A stretch of 13,917 nucleotides of DNA from Pedobacter sp. UBA1654 (GCA_002320935.1 DCLG01000028.1:8878-22794), one strand, 5' to 3'; positions 7,239-13,917 are shown, counted from the first letter of the stretch. The notes: generated by a model not told the origin, from the sequence alone. Made by a program: numbers and translations.

Positions 7239-8212
7239 GTTATGTCTTACCGATAAAATGGGATGCAGGGCAGGATACCCAGGAGCTTACCGGATACCTG
7301 GAGTCTATAGCAACTCATGTAGATCTTATCATTGTAGATGGATCTAACGCTGCAAATTATAAATTGCATTCTGATGCGTGGGCGGAATTTGGCCGGCACA
7401 TGCCGCCTGCTGCGGAGTTTCAGTTTGTGAACGGAAAAGTTAATGGTGTGATGACCGGTTTTCAAGTGGCGAGGTATGAAAAAGTGATTATTGCAGACGA
7501 CGACGTGAGGTATACAGTTGAGCAGTTAGCACTCATGACCGAGCTACTTGAAGAAGCAGAATTGGTGGTGCCACAGAATTACTTTGCGCCAGCACCATGG
7601 CATGCGCAGTGGGATACCGCAAGGACACTGCTGAACAGGGCCATACATCATGATTACCCGGGAACACTCGCAGTACAGCGGGATTTCATCAATCAACTTG
7701 GTGGTTATGATGGTAATGTGCTTTTCGAAAACCTGGAGTTGATGAGGACTGTTCAGGCAGGCTATGGAAAGCTGCTTTACAGACCTGATATATTTGTAGA
7801 GCGGTTGCCACCTTCGGCCGCACATTTTTGGTCGCAGCGGGTGCGACAGGCCTATGATGATTATGCACAGCCTTTGAAGCTAAGCTTCTTTTTTCTACTG
7901 ATGCCAACCTTAGTTGCATCTGCTTATATCGCTCCTCTGTTGCCTGCAGCTTTACTCGCGGGGTCAATTCCCCTGGCGGAAGTTGGTCGGCGGGTACATG
8001 GAGGTGCAAAATACTTTTCTCTGGCATGTTCGTTTTATGCACCCTGCTGGCTCTTGGAAAGAGGGATCTGCACCTGGCTGGCCATGTTCGCGAAACTGAG
8101 AAATGGCGGAGTACGGTACAACAACAAGATCATAAGTATTGCTGCAAATCCCATCTGGAAGTTACGATCAAAACTTAAAGCACGACAACTGGTAAAAGCA
8201 ATGGGAATATAA
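7229..8212 (+). CDS. Family 2 glycosyltransferase with C-terminal membrane segments
   Basis: The 327-residue protein has a GT-A glycosyltransferase domain: YVLPIKW (5-11), VDLIIVDGS (31-39), the metal- and sugar-nucleotide-binding ADDDVRY (89-95), PQNYFAPAPWHAQWDTAR (115-132), the acceptor-side FENLELMRT (166-174) and SQRVRQAYDD (202-211), which sits where related membrane glycosyltransferases have Q/RxxRW. Two hydrophobic stretches, about 217-247 and 262-288, suggest insertion in the inner membrane with the active site on the cytoplasmic side. It likely glycosylates a lipid-linked or membrane-delivered acceptor. Its start overlaps the DUF1989 gene by 10 bases, placing it in the same operon. 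The long conserved-looking blocks suggest a tight subgroup of unknown specificity. Sugar and acceptor cannot be inferred. Confidence 0.85.
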   Translation: MRLSYVLPIKWDAGQDTQELTGYLESIATHVDLIIVDGSNAANYKLHSDAWAEFGRHMPPAAEFQFVNGKVNGVMTGFQVARYEKVIIADDDVRYTVEQLALMTELLEEAELVVPQNYFAPAPWHAQWDTARTLLNRAIHHDYPGTLAVQRDFINQLGGYDGNVLFENLELMRTVQAGYGKLLYRPDIFVERLPPSAAHFWSQRVRQAYDDYAQPLKLSFFFLLMPTLVASAYIAPLLPAALLAGSIPLAEVGRRVHGGAKYFSLACSFYAPCWLLERGICTWLAMFAKLRNGGVRYNNKIISIAANPIWKLRSKLKARQLVKAMGI

Positions 8213-8223
8213 TATCGGATGAC

Positions 8224-8243
8224 ACCATATTTAATGTTATGGT
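8224..8243. repeat. Short inverted repeat after the glycosyltransferase gene
   Basis: ACCATA (8224-8229) and TATGGT (8238-8243) can form a six-pair hairpin with an eight-base loop, 11 bases after the glycosyltransferase stop. No T-run follows, so it is at best a weak or factor-assisted terminator, or an RNA-end stabiliser. It lies upstream of the small zinc-ribbon-like gene. Confidence 0.3.
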
Positions 8244-8278
8244 AAAGCGTACTTCATCTGGCCCTGGTAAATTTAAGC

Positions 8279-8482
8279 ATGAAAATAATTTGTCGTAAAC
8301 ACGAGGGACTCATAGATGTTCCGGCGCCAGATCAGTTGAGAAGCTTGAAATTCAGGTTCAATGCTTACGTTTTTAACTGCCCGGTTTGTGATCATCAACT
8401 TGTGATCAATATGATACAAACAGAAATAATTCTGGAGAAAAGGCAGCCAAAGCCCAGGATTGCCCTGGCATCAGGCTGGTAA
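8279..8482 (+). CDS. Small zinc-ribbon-like protein, function unknown
   Basis: The 67-residue product has CRKH near the N-terminus (C5, H8) and CPVCDH at 34-39 (C34, C37). The C-x2-H and C-x2-C pairs are about 25 residues apart, a spacing that could bind one zinc ion. It has no signal peptide or membrane segment and a basic C-terminus. It begins 66 bases after the glycosyltransferase and ends 13 bases before the thioesterase, so it is likely co-transcribed with the latter. I recognise no named family. The paired metal ligands and its fit between neighbours support a real gene, but it is short. Confidence 0.6.
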   Translation: MKIICRKHEGLIDVPAPDQLRSLKFRFNAYVFNCPVCDHQLVINMIQTEIILEKRQPKPRIALASGW

Positions 8483-8495
8483 ATCAGATTAACCC

Positions 8496-8882
8496 ATGAC
8501 AATCGAAGAGCGTATAAACGGGTCAGAAACCCGAATTTTCAAAGCCGTATTTCCGAATACTACTAACCACTATGACACTTTGTTTGGCGGTACAGCCATG
8601 CACATGATGGATGAAGTTGCATTTATAACAGCCACCAGGTTTAGCAGGCAGATTATGGTTACGGTTAGCAGTGACAAGATCGATTTCAAAAGGCCAATTC
8701 CTGAGGGTACCATTGTAGAGTTGATAGGCAGGGTTGTTCATATTGGAAATACCAGTCTAAAAGTAGCCGTTGAAATCTATATAGAACAGATGTATTCAGA
8801 AGGCAGGGAACTTGCCATCCAGGGAAACTTCACTTTCGTAGCTATTGATGAATTCAAACAGCCGGTCAGTGTGATCAAATAG
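8496..8882 (+). CDS. Acyl-CoA thioesterase, hotdog fold (YciA-like)
   Basis: The 128-residue protein matches single-hotdog acyl-CoA thioesterases, which release free fatty acid and CoA from acyl-CoA. Family features are FPNTTNHYDTLFGGTAMHMMDE split across 19-40, with N24, the LFGG loop and the likely catalytic acid D39, then VTVSSDKIDFKRPI (55-68) and GTIVELIGRV (71-80). The length equals one hotdog domain, so it would act as an oligomer. It ends convergently with the SDR gene, the two sharing 8 bases at their 3' ends. Chain-length preference cannot be judged. A metabolic link with the operon upstream is possible, but proximity is the only hint. Confidence 0.88.
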   Translation: MTIEERINGSETRIFKAVFPNTTNHYDTLFGGTAMHMMDEVAFITATRFSRQIMVTVSSDKIDFKRPIPEGTIVELIGRVVHIGNTSLKVAVEIYIEQMYSEGRELAIQGNFTFVAIDEFKQPVSVIK

Positions 8883-9528
8883 TGGCAAGTTCAAAAACCT
8901 GTGCTAAAGCATAGGTATGTACCCCCGGCTGAGACCTCAAACTGGCATTGCGCATTGCTGCTGCAACAGTCTTGCCTTCTATAGGTCTGTACTGTTTAAA
9001 TAAACCGATAGCATTTACAACGTTGAGCACCTTGTAGGCCATGTTTTCTCCAAACCTTTCTTCCTTTCGGGAACCATGTAAGAGACCCGGCTGGAGGATG
9101 GTAATACTTTTGAAAGGCAAGGCTTTGATGTCGCGTTCCAGTTCACCTTTCATGCGTGAATAGAAGATTTTAGAATCTGGGCTGGCTGATGCCGAAGATA
9201 CAAGCACATAGGTTTGTATCTGATTTTGAGCTGCTGCCTGGGCAAATTGATATTGATAGGTATGATCTATTCTATACTGTTTGTCCTGACTTCCGGCTTG
9301 TTTGATGGTGGTGCCCATCGCGGAAAATAGCACATCACCTTTTACCAGCTGCATCCATTCTTCAGGTTTATCGAAATTTATAATATGTTCCTCCAGCTTT
9401 TGATGCTGCAGCGACAAGGATCTGCGTACAAAGACAAGCACTTTTGAAAAGCGATCATCATCGAGTAAAAGATGAACGAGGTTATTTCCCACCAGACCTG
9501 TTGCTCCTATAATGATCGCTGTTTTCAT
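8875..9528 (-). CDS. Atypical SDR / NAD(P)-binding Rossmann protein (TIP30-like)
   Basis: The 217-residue protein begins with a dinucleotide-binding strand and glycine loop, IIIGATGLVG (5-14), and has VFVRR (33-36 region), LFSAMGTT (67-74), VLVSSASA (108-115), YSRMKGELE (123-131) with the Y-x3-K pair, and the ILQPGLLHGSR block (144-154). This is the pattern of small atypical short-chain dehydrogenase-like proteins related to HTATIP2/TIP30. Such bacterial members are often annotated as NAD(P)H-binding oxidoreductases with no known substrate. Y123 and K127 are kept, but SDR catalysis is not assured. It ends over the last 8 bases of the thioesterase gene on the other strand. On its own strand it follows the decayed RmlD-like gene by 63 bases. 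Confidence 0.85.
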   Translation of the reverse strand: MKTAIIIGATGLVGNNLVHLLLDDDRFSKVLVFVRRSLSLQHQKLEEHIINFDKPEEWMQLVKGDVLFSAMGTTIKQAGSQDKQYRIDHTYQYQFAQAAAQNQIQTYVLVSSASASPDSKIFYSRMKGELERDIKALPFKSITILQPGLLHGSRKEERFGENMAYKVLNVVNAIGLFKQYRPIEGKTVAAAMRNASLRSQPGVHTYALAQVFELATI

Positions 9529-9591
9529 AATACATGCTTTTGAGCTAATTACAAATAAATAAGCAATTTGTTTTCTTATACCGCTTAGGTG

Positions 9592-9878
9592 CTATCCCGC
9601 ACGCCGTTGGTATACATATGGATTGTTCATACTCTGGAAACATCGTTGAAGAGCGTCGTCCAGTGATGGCATACGAACACCTTTTTCACTCAGCAACGCA
9701 CTATAGCTTGGTCTGCGTGCAATTAGCCCCATGTCTTTAAGCGCAACAGCATGAATAAGACTACGATCGAGGCCGGCAATATCGGCCACCTTCTCAGCAA
9801 GTCCAGCCCAAGTGATGACTCCGGTATGCATTCTATGCCTCCCCATAATTCGAGTTTGTCGTTCTTGCTCTGTTCCAT
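9592..9878 (-). pseudogene. Internal-deletion remnant of a glycosidase-like/RmlD-like fusion gene
   Basis: Two pieces of one larger protein appear to be joined out of frame. The start, from ATG at 9878, reads MEQSKNDKLELWGGIE, which resembles the ELWGG(I/V)E N-terminus of large Bacteroidetes and actinobacterial proteins that join a family 1 glycosidase-like domain to an RmlD-like sugar-nucleotide reductase domain. After about 16 codons, near 9828-9833, the meaningful frame shifts. The second frame reads TGVITWAGLAEKVADIAGLD and later RRPSYSALLSEKG and LPSLDDAL-like MPSLDDALQ, the C-terminal substrate-binding end of RmlD-type proteins, down to the TAG at 9592. The middle, probably some 600 codons, is missing. 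The open frame starting at ATG 9846 is therefore not a natural small gene but the tail of a broken one. The RmlD part is convincing; the N-terminal match is from memory of the family. Confidence 0.72.
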
Positions 9879-9912
9879 AATTTACCTGCTTTTTACCAGC
9901 GTCTATTTTTGA

Positions 9913-9939
9913 TCGCCCGCTTATCCTTTGGATGGGCGA
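9913..9939. repeat. Bulged hairpin upstream of the broken fusion gene
   Basis: TCGCCC (9913-9918) pairs with GGGCGA (9934-9939), and inside it ATCC (9923-9926) pairs with GGAT (9930-9933) around a TTT loop, leaving a four-base GCTT bulge on one side. It lies 35 bases upstream of the remnant's start, in the 268-base gap at 9879-10146 where I see no gene. No clean T-run follows on either strand. It could be a leftover regulatory site or a weak terminator. Confidence 0.4.
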
Positions 9940-10146
9940 GCTATTCTTTATTAATACATAGGCTCTTTAACGAGTTCTGCTCAAAAAACAAGCTTTGTCG
10001 ATTTTTTCAGGAAAAAAAACACATTCAGGTAAGTGTGAACGCTAATTACGCACTTCACAGGATTACACAGCATTATACCAGTAGTTTTACTTAGCTCAAA
10101 TGTTTAGTTTTTGCAAACAATTTCCTGAGGCACTACTTATTTAGTC

Positions 10147-10416
10147 ATGGAAAGTTTTAAAACACATTTTATGATGAGCGGTGTGAGAACTTATGTAACC
10201 GTGGAGCCGCTGGATATGCAACAATTTGGTTGTACACTAAATCTGGTTGAATTTTTCGATGCCGATGAAGTGCCGGTTGATCATCATGACTTCGACTTTG
10301 TCATTTACCGGAATGAGCAGCAGCAATGGCAAACTGCTGGTTCCTCAAAAGTGAGCATGACAGCCGGAGATTTAAACAACTTAGGAGCGGCAATAATGGA
10401 AAACAGCAAGCAGTAG
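10147..10416 (+). CDS. Small hypothetical protein (89 aa)
   Basis: I do not recognise a family. The 89-residue acidic protein has no signal peptide, membrane segment or metal motif. It has a beta-rich-looking pattern (VRTYVTVEPL, CTLNLVEFF, FDFVIYR) with an Asp/His-rich turn DADEVPVDHHDFDF (39-52) and one Cys. The end LNNLGAAIMENSK looks helical. Codon usage looks like its neighbours' and the frame is free of low-complexity sequence, which supports a real gene. It stands alone between the gap at 9879-10146 and the TetR gene, followed by possible hairpins at 10451-10476. No function can be proposed. Confidence 0.65.
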   Translation: MESFKTHFMMSGVRTYVTVEPLDMQQFGCTLNLVEFFDADEVPVDHHDFDFVIYRNEQQQWQTAGSSKVSMTAGDLNNLGAAIMENSKQ

Positions 10417-10450
10417 CAACGTAATGCTCCAATCCAAAATCTTCTCAAAG

Positions 10451-10476
10451 CGCCTATGTAACAGGCGGTTTTCGCC
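10451..10476 (+). terminator. Possible weak terminator with competing hairpins
   Basis: CGCCT (10451-10455) pairs with AGGCG (10463-10467) around a seven-base loop, followed by GTTTT. The same GGCG (10464-10467) can instead pair with CGCC (10473-10476) around GTTTT. The two hairpins exclude each other. The first resembles a short intrinsic terminator for the 89-residue gene, but both stem and T-run are short. Confidence 0.45.
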
Positions 10477-10503
10477 GACATAACCCGTTTTATAAAAATA
10501 ATT

Positions 10504-10512
10504 TATATTTTG
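10504..10512 (+). promoter_or_regulatory. Possible -7 element for the TetR gene
   Basis: TTATATTTTG, ending at 10512, resembles the Bacteroidetes -7 consensus TAnnTTTG with one extra base. No clear TTG at -33 is seen. If used, transcription would begin near 10520 and the TTG at 10510 could not be the start codon, favouring the ATG at 10549. Confidence 0.3.
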
Positions 10513-10548
10513 GCGCCGTTAGGTGAACAAAAAATAAGGTTAAAGGAA

Positions 10549-11169
10549 ATGACGGAGCAAAATGCCAAGAAAATCCATTTAATGGAATGTGCTGAAAAGC
10601 TATTTGCAGAGAATGGGTATGCAGAAACTTCTATTAGAGAAATAGCCAGGTTAGCTTCGGTAAATTCTGCAATGATTTCGTACTACTTCGGATCTAAGGA
10701 GAAGTTGGTCATCGCAATCCTCGACTATAGGACCGCAAATCTGGATGAAGTGATGCGTACAACACAAACTGAACATTCGAGTTCGATGGAGCGCATTTCG
10801 GCAATATTAGAGTTTTATATCGATAAAGTTTTTGAACAGCGGTACTTCTATAAATTGCTTTTTCAGTTGCAGTCGAGCGAAGCCCAGGCCACTTTAATGG
10901 AGCATTTCAATACGCTTAGAAATCGCAATCACTACTTGCTTAAGTCCATTTTCGAAGCAGGATCGGCTGCCGGCGAATTTGCGCCTGATATTGACGTAGC
11001 AATGGTTGCGAGTACCTTAACAGGCACGATCAATTACATCGTGTTCAATCAGGGCTATTATCGAGAGGTGAGCGACCTCAGAAAGATGCCGGAAAAAAAA
11101 TTTACCGAGGTTTTGAAAGCACGTGCAAAAAAGCATCTCCAGAAGTTGATCGCTGCGATGACCAGCTAG
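10549..11169 (+). CDS. TetR/AcrR-family transcriptional regulator
   Basis: The 206-residue protein has the TetR N-terminal DNA-binding domain: KKIHLMECAEKLFAENGY (7-24), then the helix-turn-helix TSIREIARLASVNSAMISYYFGSKEKL over 27-53. The C-terminal ligand domain is typically divergent. I choose ATG 10549, preceded by AAGGAA at a short but usable spacing, over an in-frame TTG at 10510 that would add 13 residues and overlaps a possible promoter. It ends convergently with the alpha/beta hydrolase, sharing 4 bases. TetR proteins usually repress nearby transporter or lipid genes. No operator could be identified, and the convergent hydrolase is not an obvious target since its promoter is about 1 kb away. 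Confidence 0.9.
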   Translation: MTEQNAKKIHLMECAEKLFAENGYAETSIREIARLASVNSAMISYYFGSKEKLVIAILDYRTANLDEVMRTTQTEHSSSMERISAILEFYIDKVFEQRYFYKLLFQLQSSEAQATLMEHFNTLRNRNHYLLKSIFEAGSAAGEFAPDIDVAMVASTLTGTINYIVFNQGYYREVSDLRKMPEKKFTEVLKARAKKHLQKLIAAMTS

Positions 11170-12158
11170 TCAGTTAAGTCCGGTGATTCAACAAAGTTGT
11201 TTACCATCACGTTTAGCTCTACGGCATGTTCCATTAAGCTTAGGTGTCCGCTGTCAACCCTGAGGTGGCTACCCATGCTCAGTTGCGAGACCAGGTAATC
11301 AGCTGCTTCTGGCAGGAAAATGGGATCATGATCAGCACTAATCACCAATGCGGGTACGCTGATTTTCTTAATTTCAGCACTGGCATCAAAATCAAGGATA
11401 CCAAGAAATGCGTCTGCAATCCCTTCAGGTGGATTTATCGCTGCTATGCGTGTCATAAATCGCAGTTGTGATGCTGTCTGCTCGCCACTGAACAGAAGAT
11501 ACCGATAAGAAAGTATGCTTAATCCGTTCAAATAATTGATGGTGCTTAGAAAGCGGAAAAATACAGGATGCCGTTTTGCAAAAGCCAAATATGGTCTGAG
11601 TACCGGGTGTTCCAGTGCAAGCAAGGTTTTCGGAAACTGTGTTGTTTTGAATGGATGTGTGAAGCCCGAATGCTGCAGAATAATACCCTTAACGTTATCT
11701 CTGCCGGGACCTGCTGCATATTTCATGGTGACCATGCCGCCCATACTGTGGCCGTAAACTATTGGATTTCTTATAGCGAGCATTTCCATAAGCTCCGAAA
11801 GATCACGTGCAAGTACCTCTGTTGCCATGTTCCGCCCCAGAGGCGACTTCCCGTGACCCGGAGTATCTATGAAGACAAGCTTGTATTTTTTTCTGAAATA
11901 AGCGCGTTGATAATACCACTGTAATCCACTTGCGTTTAATCCGTGTAGGAAGACGATTGCCTGAGCATCCTGTGGCCCGTCAAGTTCCAGGTAGTAAGTA
12001 TTACCGCTGCTGCAGGTAAGGTGCCCGCGGCTTTTAGAAGGCAATATTCCTGGCTTTCTAACTTTACGGTTTGAGGACATCAGCCAGGATATCGGATATC
12101 TCCCGAAGGCCATGAATAACCCTAATGCAAGTAACTTCCATTGATTTTTAGCAGTCAT
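11166..12158 (-). CDS. Alpha/beta hydrolase
   Basis: The 330-residue protein has the alpha/beta-hydrolase fold: strand and oxyanion loop IVFLHGLN (68-75), DTPGHGKS (98-105), the nucleophile elbow GHSMGG (136-141, Ser138), an acid in SADHDPI (Asp278, or Asp276), and the catalytic His305 in DSGHLSLMEH (302-311). A cap of about 100 residues lies between roughly 165 and 265. The N-terminus has a hydrophobic stretch (8-18) followed by basic residues, possibly a membrane anchor rather than a cleaved signal. The substrate is unknown; esterase, lipase or lactonase activities all occur in the family. It is divergent from murF-alr across a 94-base gap and convergent with the TetR gene. Confidence 0.9.
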   Translation of the reverse strand: MTAKNQWKLLALGLFMAFGRYPISWLMSSNRKVRKPGILPSKSRGHLTCSSGNTYYLELDGPQDAQAIVFLHGLNASGLQWYYQRAYFRKKYKLVFIDTPGHGKSPLGRNMATEVLARDLSELMEMLAIRNPIVYGHSMGGMVTMKYAAGPGRDNVKGIILQHSGFTHPFKTTQFPKTLLALEHPVLRPYLAFAKRHPVFFRFLSTINYLNGLSILSYRYLLFSGEQTASQLRFMTRIAAINPPEGIADAFLGILDFDASAEIKKISVPALVISADHDPIFLPEAADYLVSQLSMGSHLRVDSGHLSLMEHAVELNVMVNNFVESPDLTD

Positions 12159-12252
12159 ATCAAATAATTAGTTCTAAATTCTGAATTGCAATAAAGTCGT
12201 GCCAAACTCTTTCCTACCTTAGTGCCATAACTTTCAATTGCCGTTTTTTACT

Positions 12253-13917
12253 TTGAACAAAGTGCCATATACCATCCGTCATATTGCAGGAATAATACCT
12301 TCAATCGCCTGCACAATTCAGAACGATCTTCAGATTGCACATTTGGTGATCGACAGTCGCAGGCTGATCAACCCCGATGCGTCGCTTTTTTTCGCACTTC
12401 GTGCACAGCGTGACGGACACCAGTTTATCAATGAGGCCTACACCAGTGGTGTACGGAGCTTTGTCGTAAGTGAACAGTCCTGGATGGACCGGTACAGTGA
12501 TGCCAATTTCCTGCTGGTTGATGATGTGCTTGCAGCACTTCAAAGTCTTGGAAGTTACAACCGGTGTGCGCATGAGCTGCAGGTTATTGGGATTACTGGC
12601 AGCAATGGAAAGACCATTGTAAAAGAATGGTTGTACCAATTATTGGCGAACGACTTTAATGTCGTGAAAAGTCCGAAGAGCTACAATTCGCAGATCGGCG
12701 TAGCACTTTCCCTGTGGGAAATTGAACAGCAGCATAACCTGGCCATAATAGAAGCAGGGATATCAAAGCCTGGAGAGATGAAAAAGCTACAAGCCATGAT
12801 TCAGCCTACCCTAGGCATTCTTACGAACATTGGGGAAGCTCATGCAGAGGGTTTCTCATCTGCAGCGCAGAAGTTACAGGAGAAGTTAAAGCTGTTTGCT
12901 GATGTAGATATCTTTATCTACAGTCCAACTTACACTTTCAATATGTCTGCGGAAAGCTTACCCGGCAGAAAGCAGTTTAACTGGAGCTTTAATGAAAAGG
13001 CAGACCTACAGGTGCTATCAACAGTGCGGCAGGGTGGAAGCACCATTCTCGCTGCCCTTGCCGATGGAAAGGCAGTGGAATGCCGACTACCGTTCAGCGA
13101 TCGGGCGTCGATTGAGAATGCAGTAATCTGTTGGGCCAGCTTGTTGGCACTTGGCTATGAGGCGCTGACTTCCGCATCGAAGCTGGAATCTTTGATGATG
13201 GTCAGCATGCGGCTGGAACTGAAAAATGGTATTAACCAATGTTCTATCATCGACGACTCCTATAGCGCAGATATATCCTCGCTTGCCATAGCACTAGACT
13301 TTTTGAATCTACAGAACCAACATGCGCGTAAAACGCTGATTCTTTCGGATCTTTTTGAGACCGGCAGAAGTAAAGAGAGGCTTTATGCCGATATTGCAGA
13401 CTTGCTGGAACAGAAACAGATACGAAATTTGATTGGGGTAGGTCTGGATATCTCATTTTTTCGTGAGCTGTTCCCTGCAGAAAGCAGATTTTATCCGGAT
13501 ACCCAAAGCCTTATCCGGGACCTCCCGAACCTGCAGTTCCATAATGAGAGTATTTTAGTGAAGGGGGCGCGTGTTTTTGAATTTGAGCGCATCAGCAAGC
13601 TGCTCACGCAGAAAATACATGATACGGTGCTGGAGATAGACCTGAGTGCCCTTGCAAACAACCTTAAATTCTACCGGTCCAAACTTAAACCTGGTGTAAA
13701 GGTAATGGCCATGGTTAAAGCATTCTCCTATGGTAGCGGAAGTTTCGAGATTGCCAATGTGCTGCAGTACCACAAGGTAGATTATCTTGCCGTGGCCTAT
13801 ACAGATGAAGGTATCGCCCTGCGTAAAGCAGGAATTACTTTGCCCATTATGGTGATGAGCCCGGAGCCTTCCGCCTTCGAAGCGATTGCCCGCTATCAGC
13901 TGGAGCCGGAAATCTAC
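12253..13917 (+). CDS. murF-alr: Bifunctional MurF / alanine racemase (5' part)
   Basis: This is the first 555 codons of a fusion typical of Bacteroidetes. MurF adds D-Ala-D-Ala to the UDP-MurNAc-tripeptide, and the racemase supplies D-alanine, so two linked cell-wall steps share one chain. The MurF half has the P-loop GITGSNGKT (GSNGKT at 116-121), YNSQIGVALSLW, EAGISKPGEM, TNIGEAHAEGF and ILSDLFETG. The racemase half begins near residue 456 (VLEIDLSALANNL), with the PLP lysine K489 in AMVKAFSYGSG. Family members run to about 820 residues, so about 265 codons lie beyond the right edge. No in-frame ATG exists between the upstream stop TAG (12220-12222) and the first conserved residues. The start is therefore TTG 12253 (or TTG 12238, or GTG 12262). 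The frame stays open to the window end. Confidence 0.93.
   Translation, partial: MNKVPYTIRHIAGIIPSIACTIQNDLQIAHLVIDSRRLINPDASLFFALRAQRDGHQFINEAYTSGVRSFVVSEQSWMDRYSDANFLLVDDVLAALQSLGSYNRCAHELQVIGITGSNGKTIVKEWLYQLLANDFNVVKSPKSYNSQIGVALSLWEIEQQHNLAIIEAGISKPGEMKKLQAMIQPTLGILTNIGEAHAEGFSSAAQKLQEKLKLFADVDIFIYSPTYTFNMSAESLPGRKQFNWSFNEKADLQVLSTVRQGGSTILAALADGKAVECRLPFSDRASIENAVICWASLLALGYEALTSASKLESLMMVSMRLELKNGINQCSIIDDSYSADISSLAIALDFLNLQNQHARKTLILSDLFETGRSKERLYADIADLLEQKQIRNLIGVGLDISFFRELFPAESRFYPDTQSLIRDLPNLQFHNESILVKGARVFEFERISKLLTQKIHDTVLEIDLSALANNLKFYRSKLKPGVKVMAMVKAFSYGSGSFEIANVLQYHKVDYLAVAYTDEGIALRKAGITLPIMVMSPEPSAFEAIARYQLEPEIY

Noticed and set aside
9592..9846. Stand-alone 84-residue gene
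   Set aside because: Its sequence is the C-terminal end of an RmlD-type domain without the Rossmann half, and its start lies inside the out-of-frame remnant of the same family's N-terminus.
9909..10094. 61-codon open frame on the + strand
   Set aside because: Its composition is unlike a folded protein, it overlaps the hairpin, and it has no recognisable motif or start context; treated as gap sequence.
11568..11924. 118-codon + strand frame opposite the alpha/beta hydrolase
   Set aside because: It is a shadow of the hydrolase gene, Cys- and His-rich without pattern, and the minus frame has the full catalytic triad.
12301..12639. Minus-strand frame of 112 codons
   Set aside because: It lies opposite the conserved MurF N-terminal domain and P-loop, which clearly read on the + strand.

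Overview
The window looks like chromosomal DNA of a member of the Bacteroidetes, most likely a Sphingobacteriaceae relative of Pedobacter or Mucilaginibacter. The grounds are a MurF-alanine racemase fusion typical of this phylum, a thiamine operon with a degenerate TenI/ThiE-like gene next to a true thiE, mostly poor Shine-Dalgarno sequences, and AT-rich gaps. This assignment comes from reading the sequence, not from a database search. No RNA genes, insertion sequences or CRISPR arrays were seen.

Region 1 (1-4032, + strand) is the 3' part of a thiamine biosynthesis operon: a ThiE/TenI-like protein, thiE, thiG, thiH and thiD. Gaps are short or the genes overlap, and a strong hairpin terminator follows. 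ThiG and ThiH make the thiazole phosphate, ThiD phosphorylates the pyrimidine, and ThiE joins the two. The upstream genes (probably thiS and thiC) lie outside the window.

Region 2 (4049-4606, - strand) holds one convergent gene for a secreted, extremely low-complexity Thr/Gly repeat protein. It shares the terminator with the thi operon.

Region 3 (4937-8212, + strand) is the most unusual part. It is a likely four-gene operon: a TupA-like ATP-grasp ligase, a YqcI/YcgG-family protein (relatives include heme-dependent guanidine N-hydroxylases), a DUF1989 protein (relatives include carboxyguanidine deiminase subunits), and a family 2 glycosyltransferase with C-terminal membrane segments. Two families with links to guanidine chemistry sit beside a ligase and a glycosyltransferase, which suggests an uncharacterised pathway. 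A small zinc-ribbon-like protein and a hotdog thioesterase follow on the same strand.

Region 4 (8875-10500) contains a convergent NAD(P)-binding SDR gene and a remnant of a large fused glycosidase-like/RmlD-like gene. In the remnant the first roughly 16 codons are joined out of frame to the last roughly 80. A 268-base gap with a hairpin and a small unknown gene follow.

Region 5 (10510-13917) has a TetR-family regulator converging on an alpha/beta hydrolase. Divergent from the hydrolase is the 5' two-thirds of the bifunctional murF-alr cell-wall gene, which runs off the right edge.
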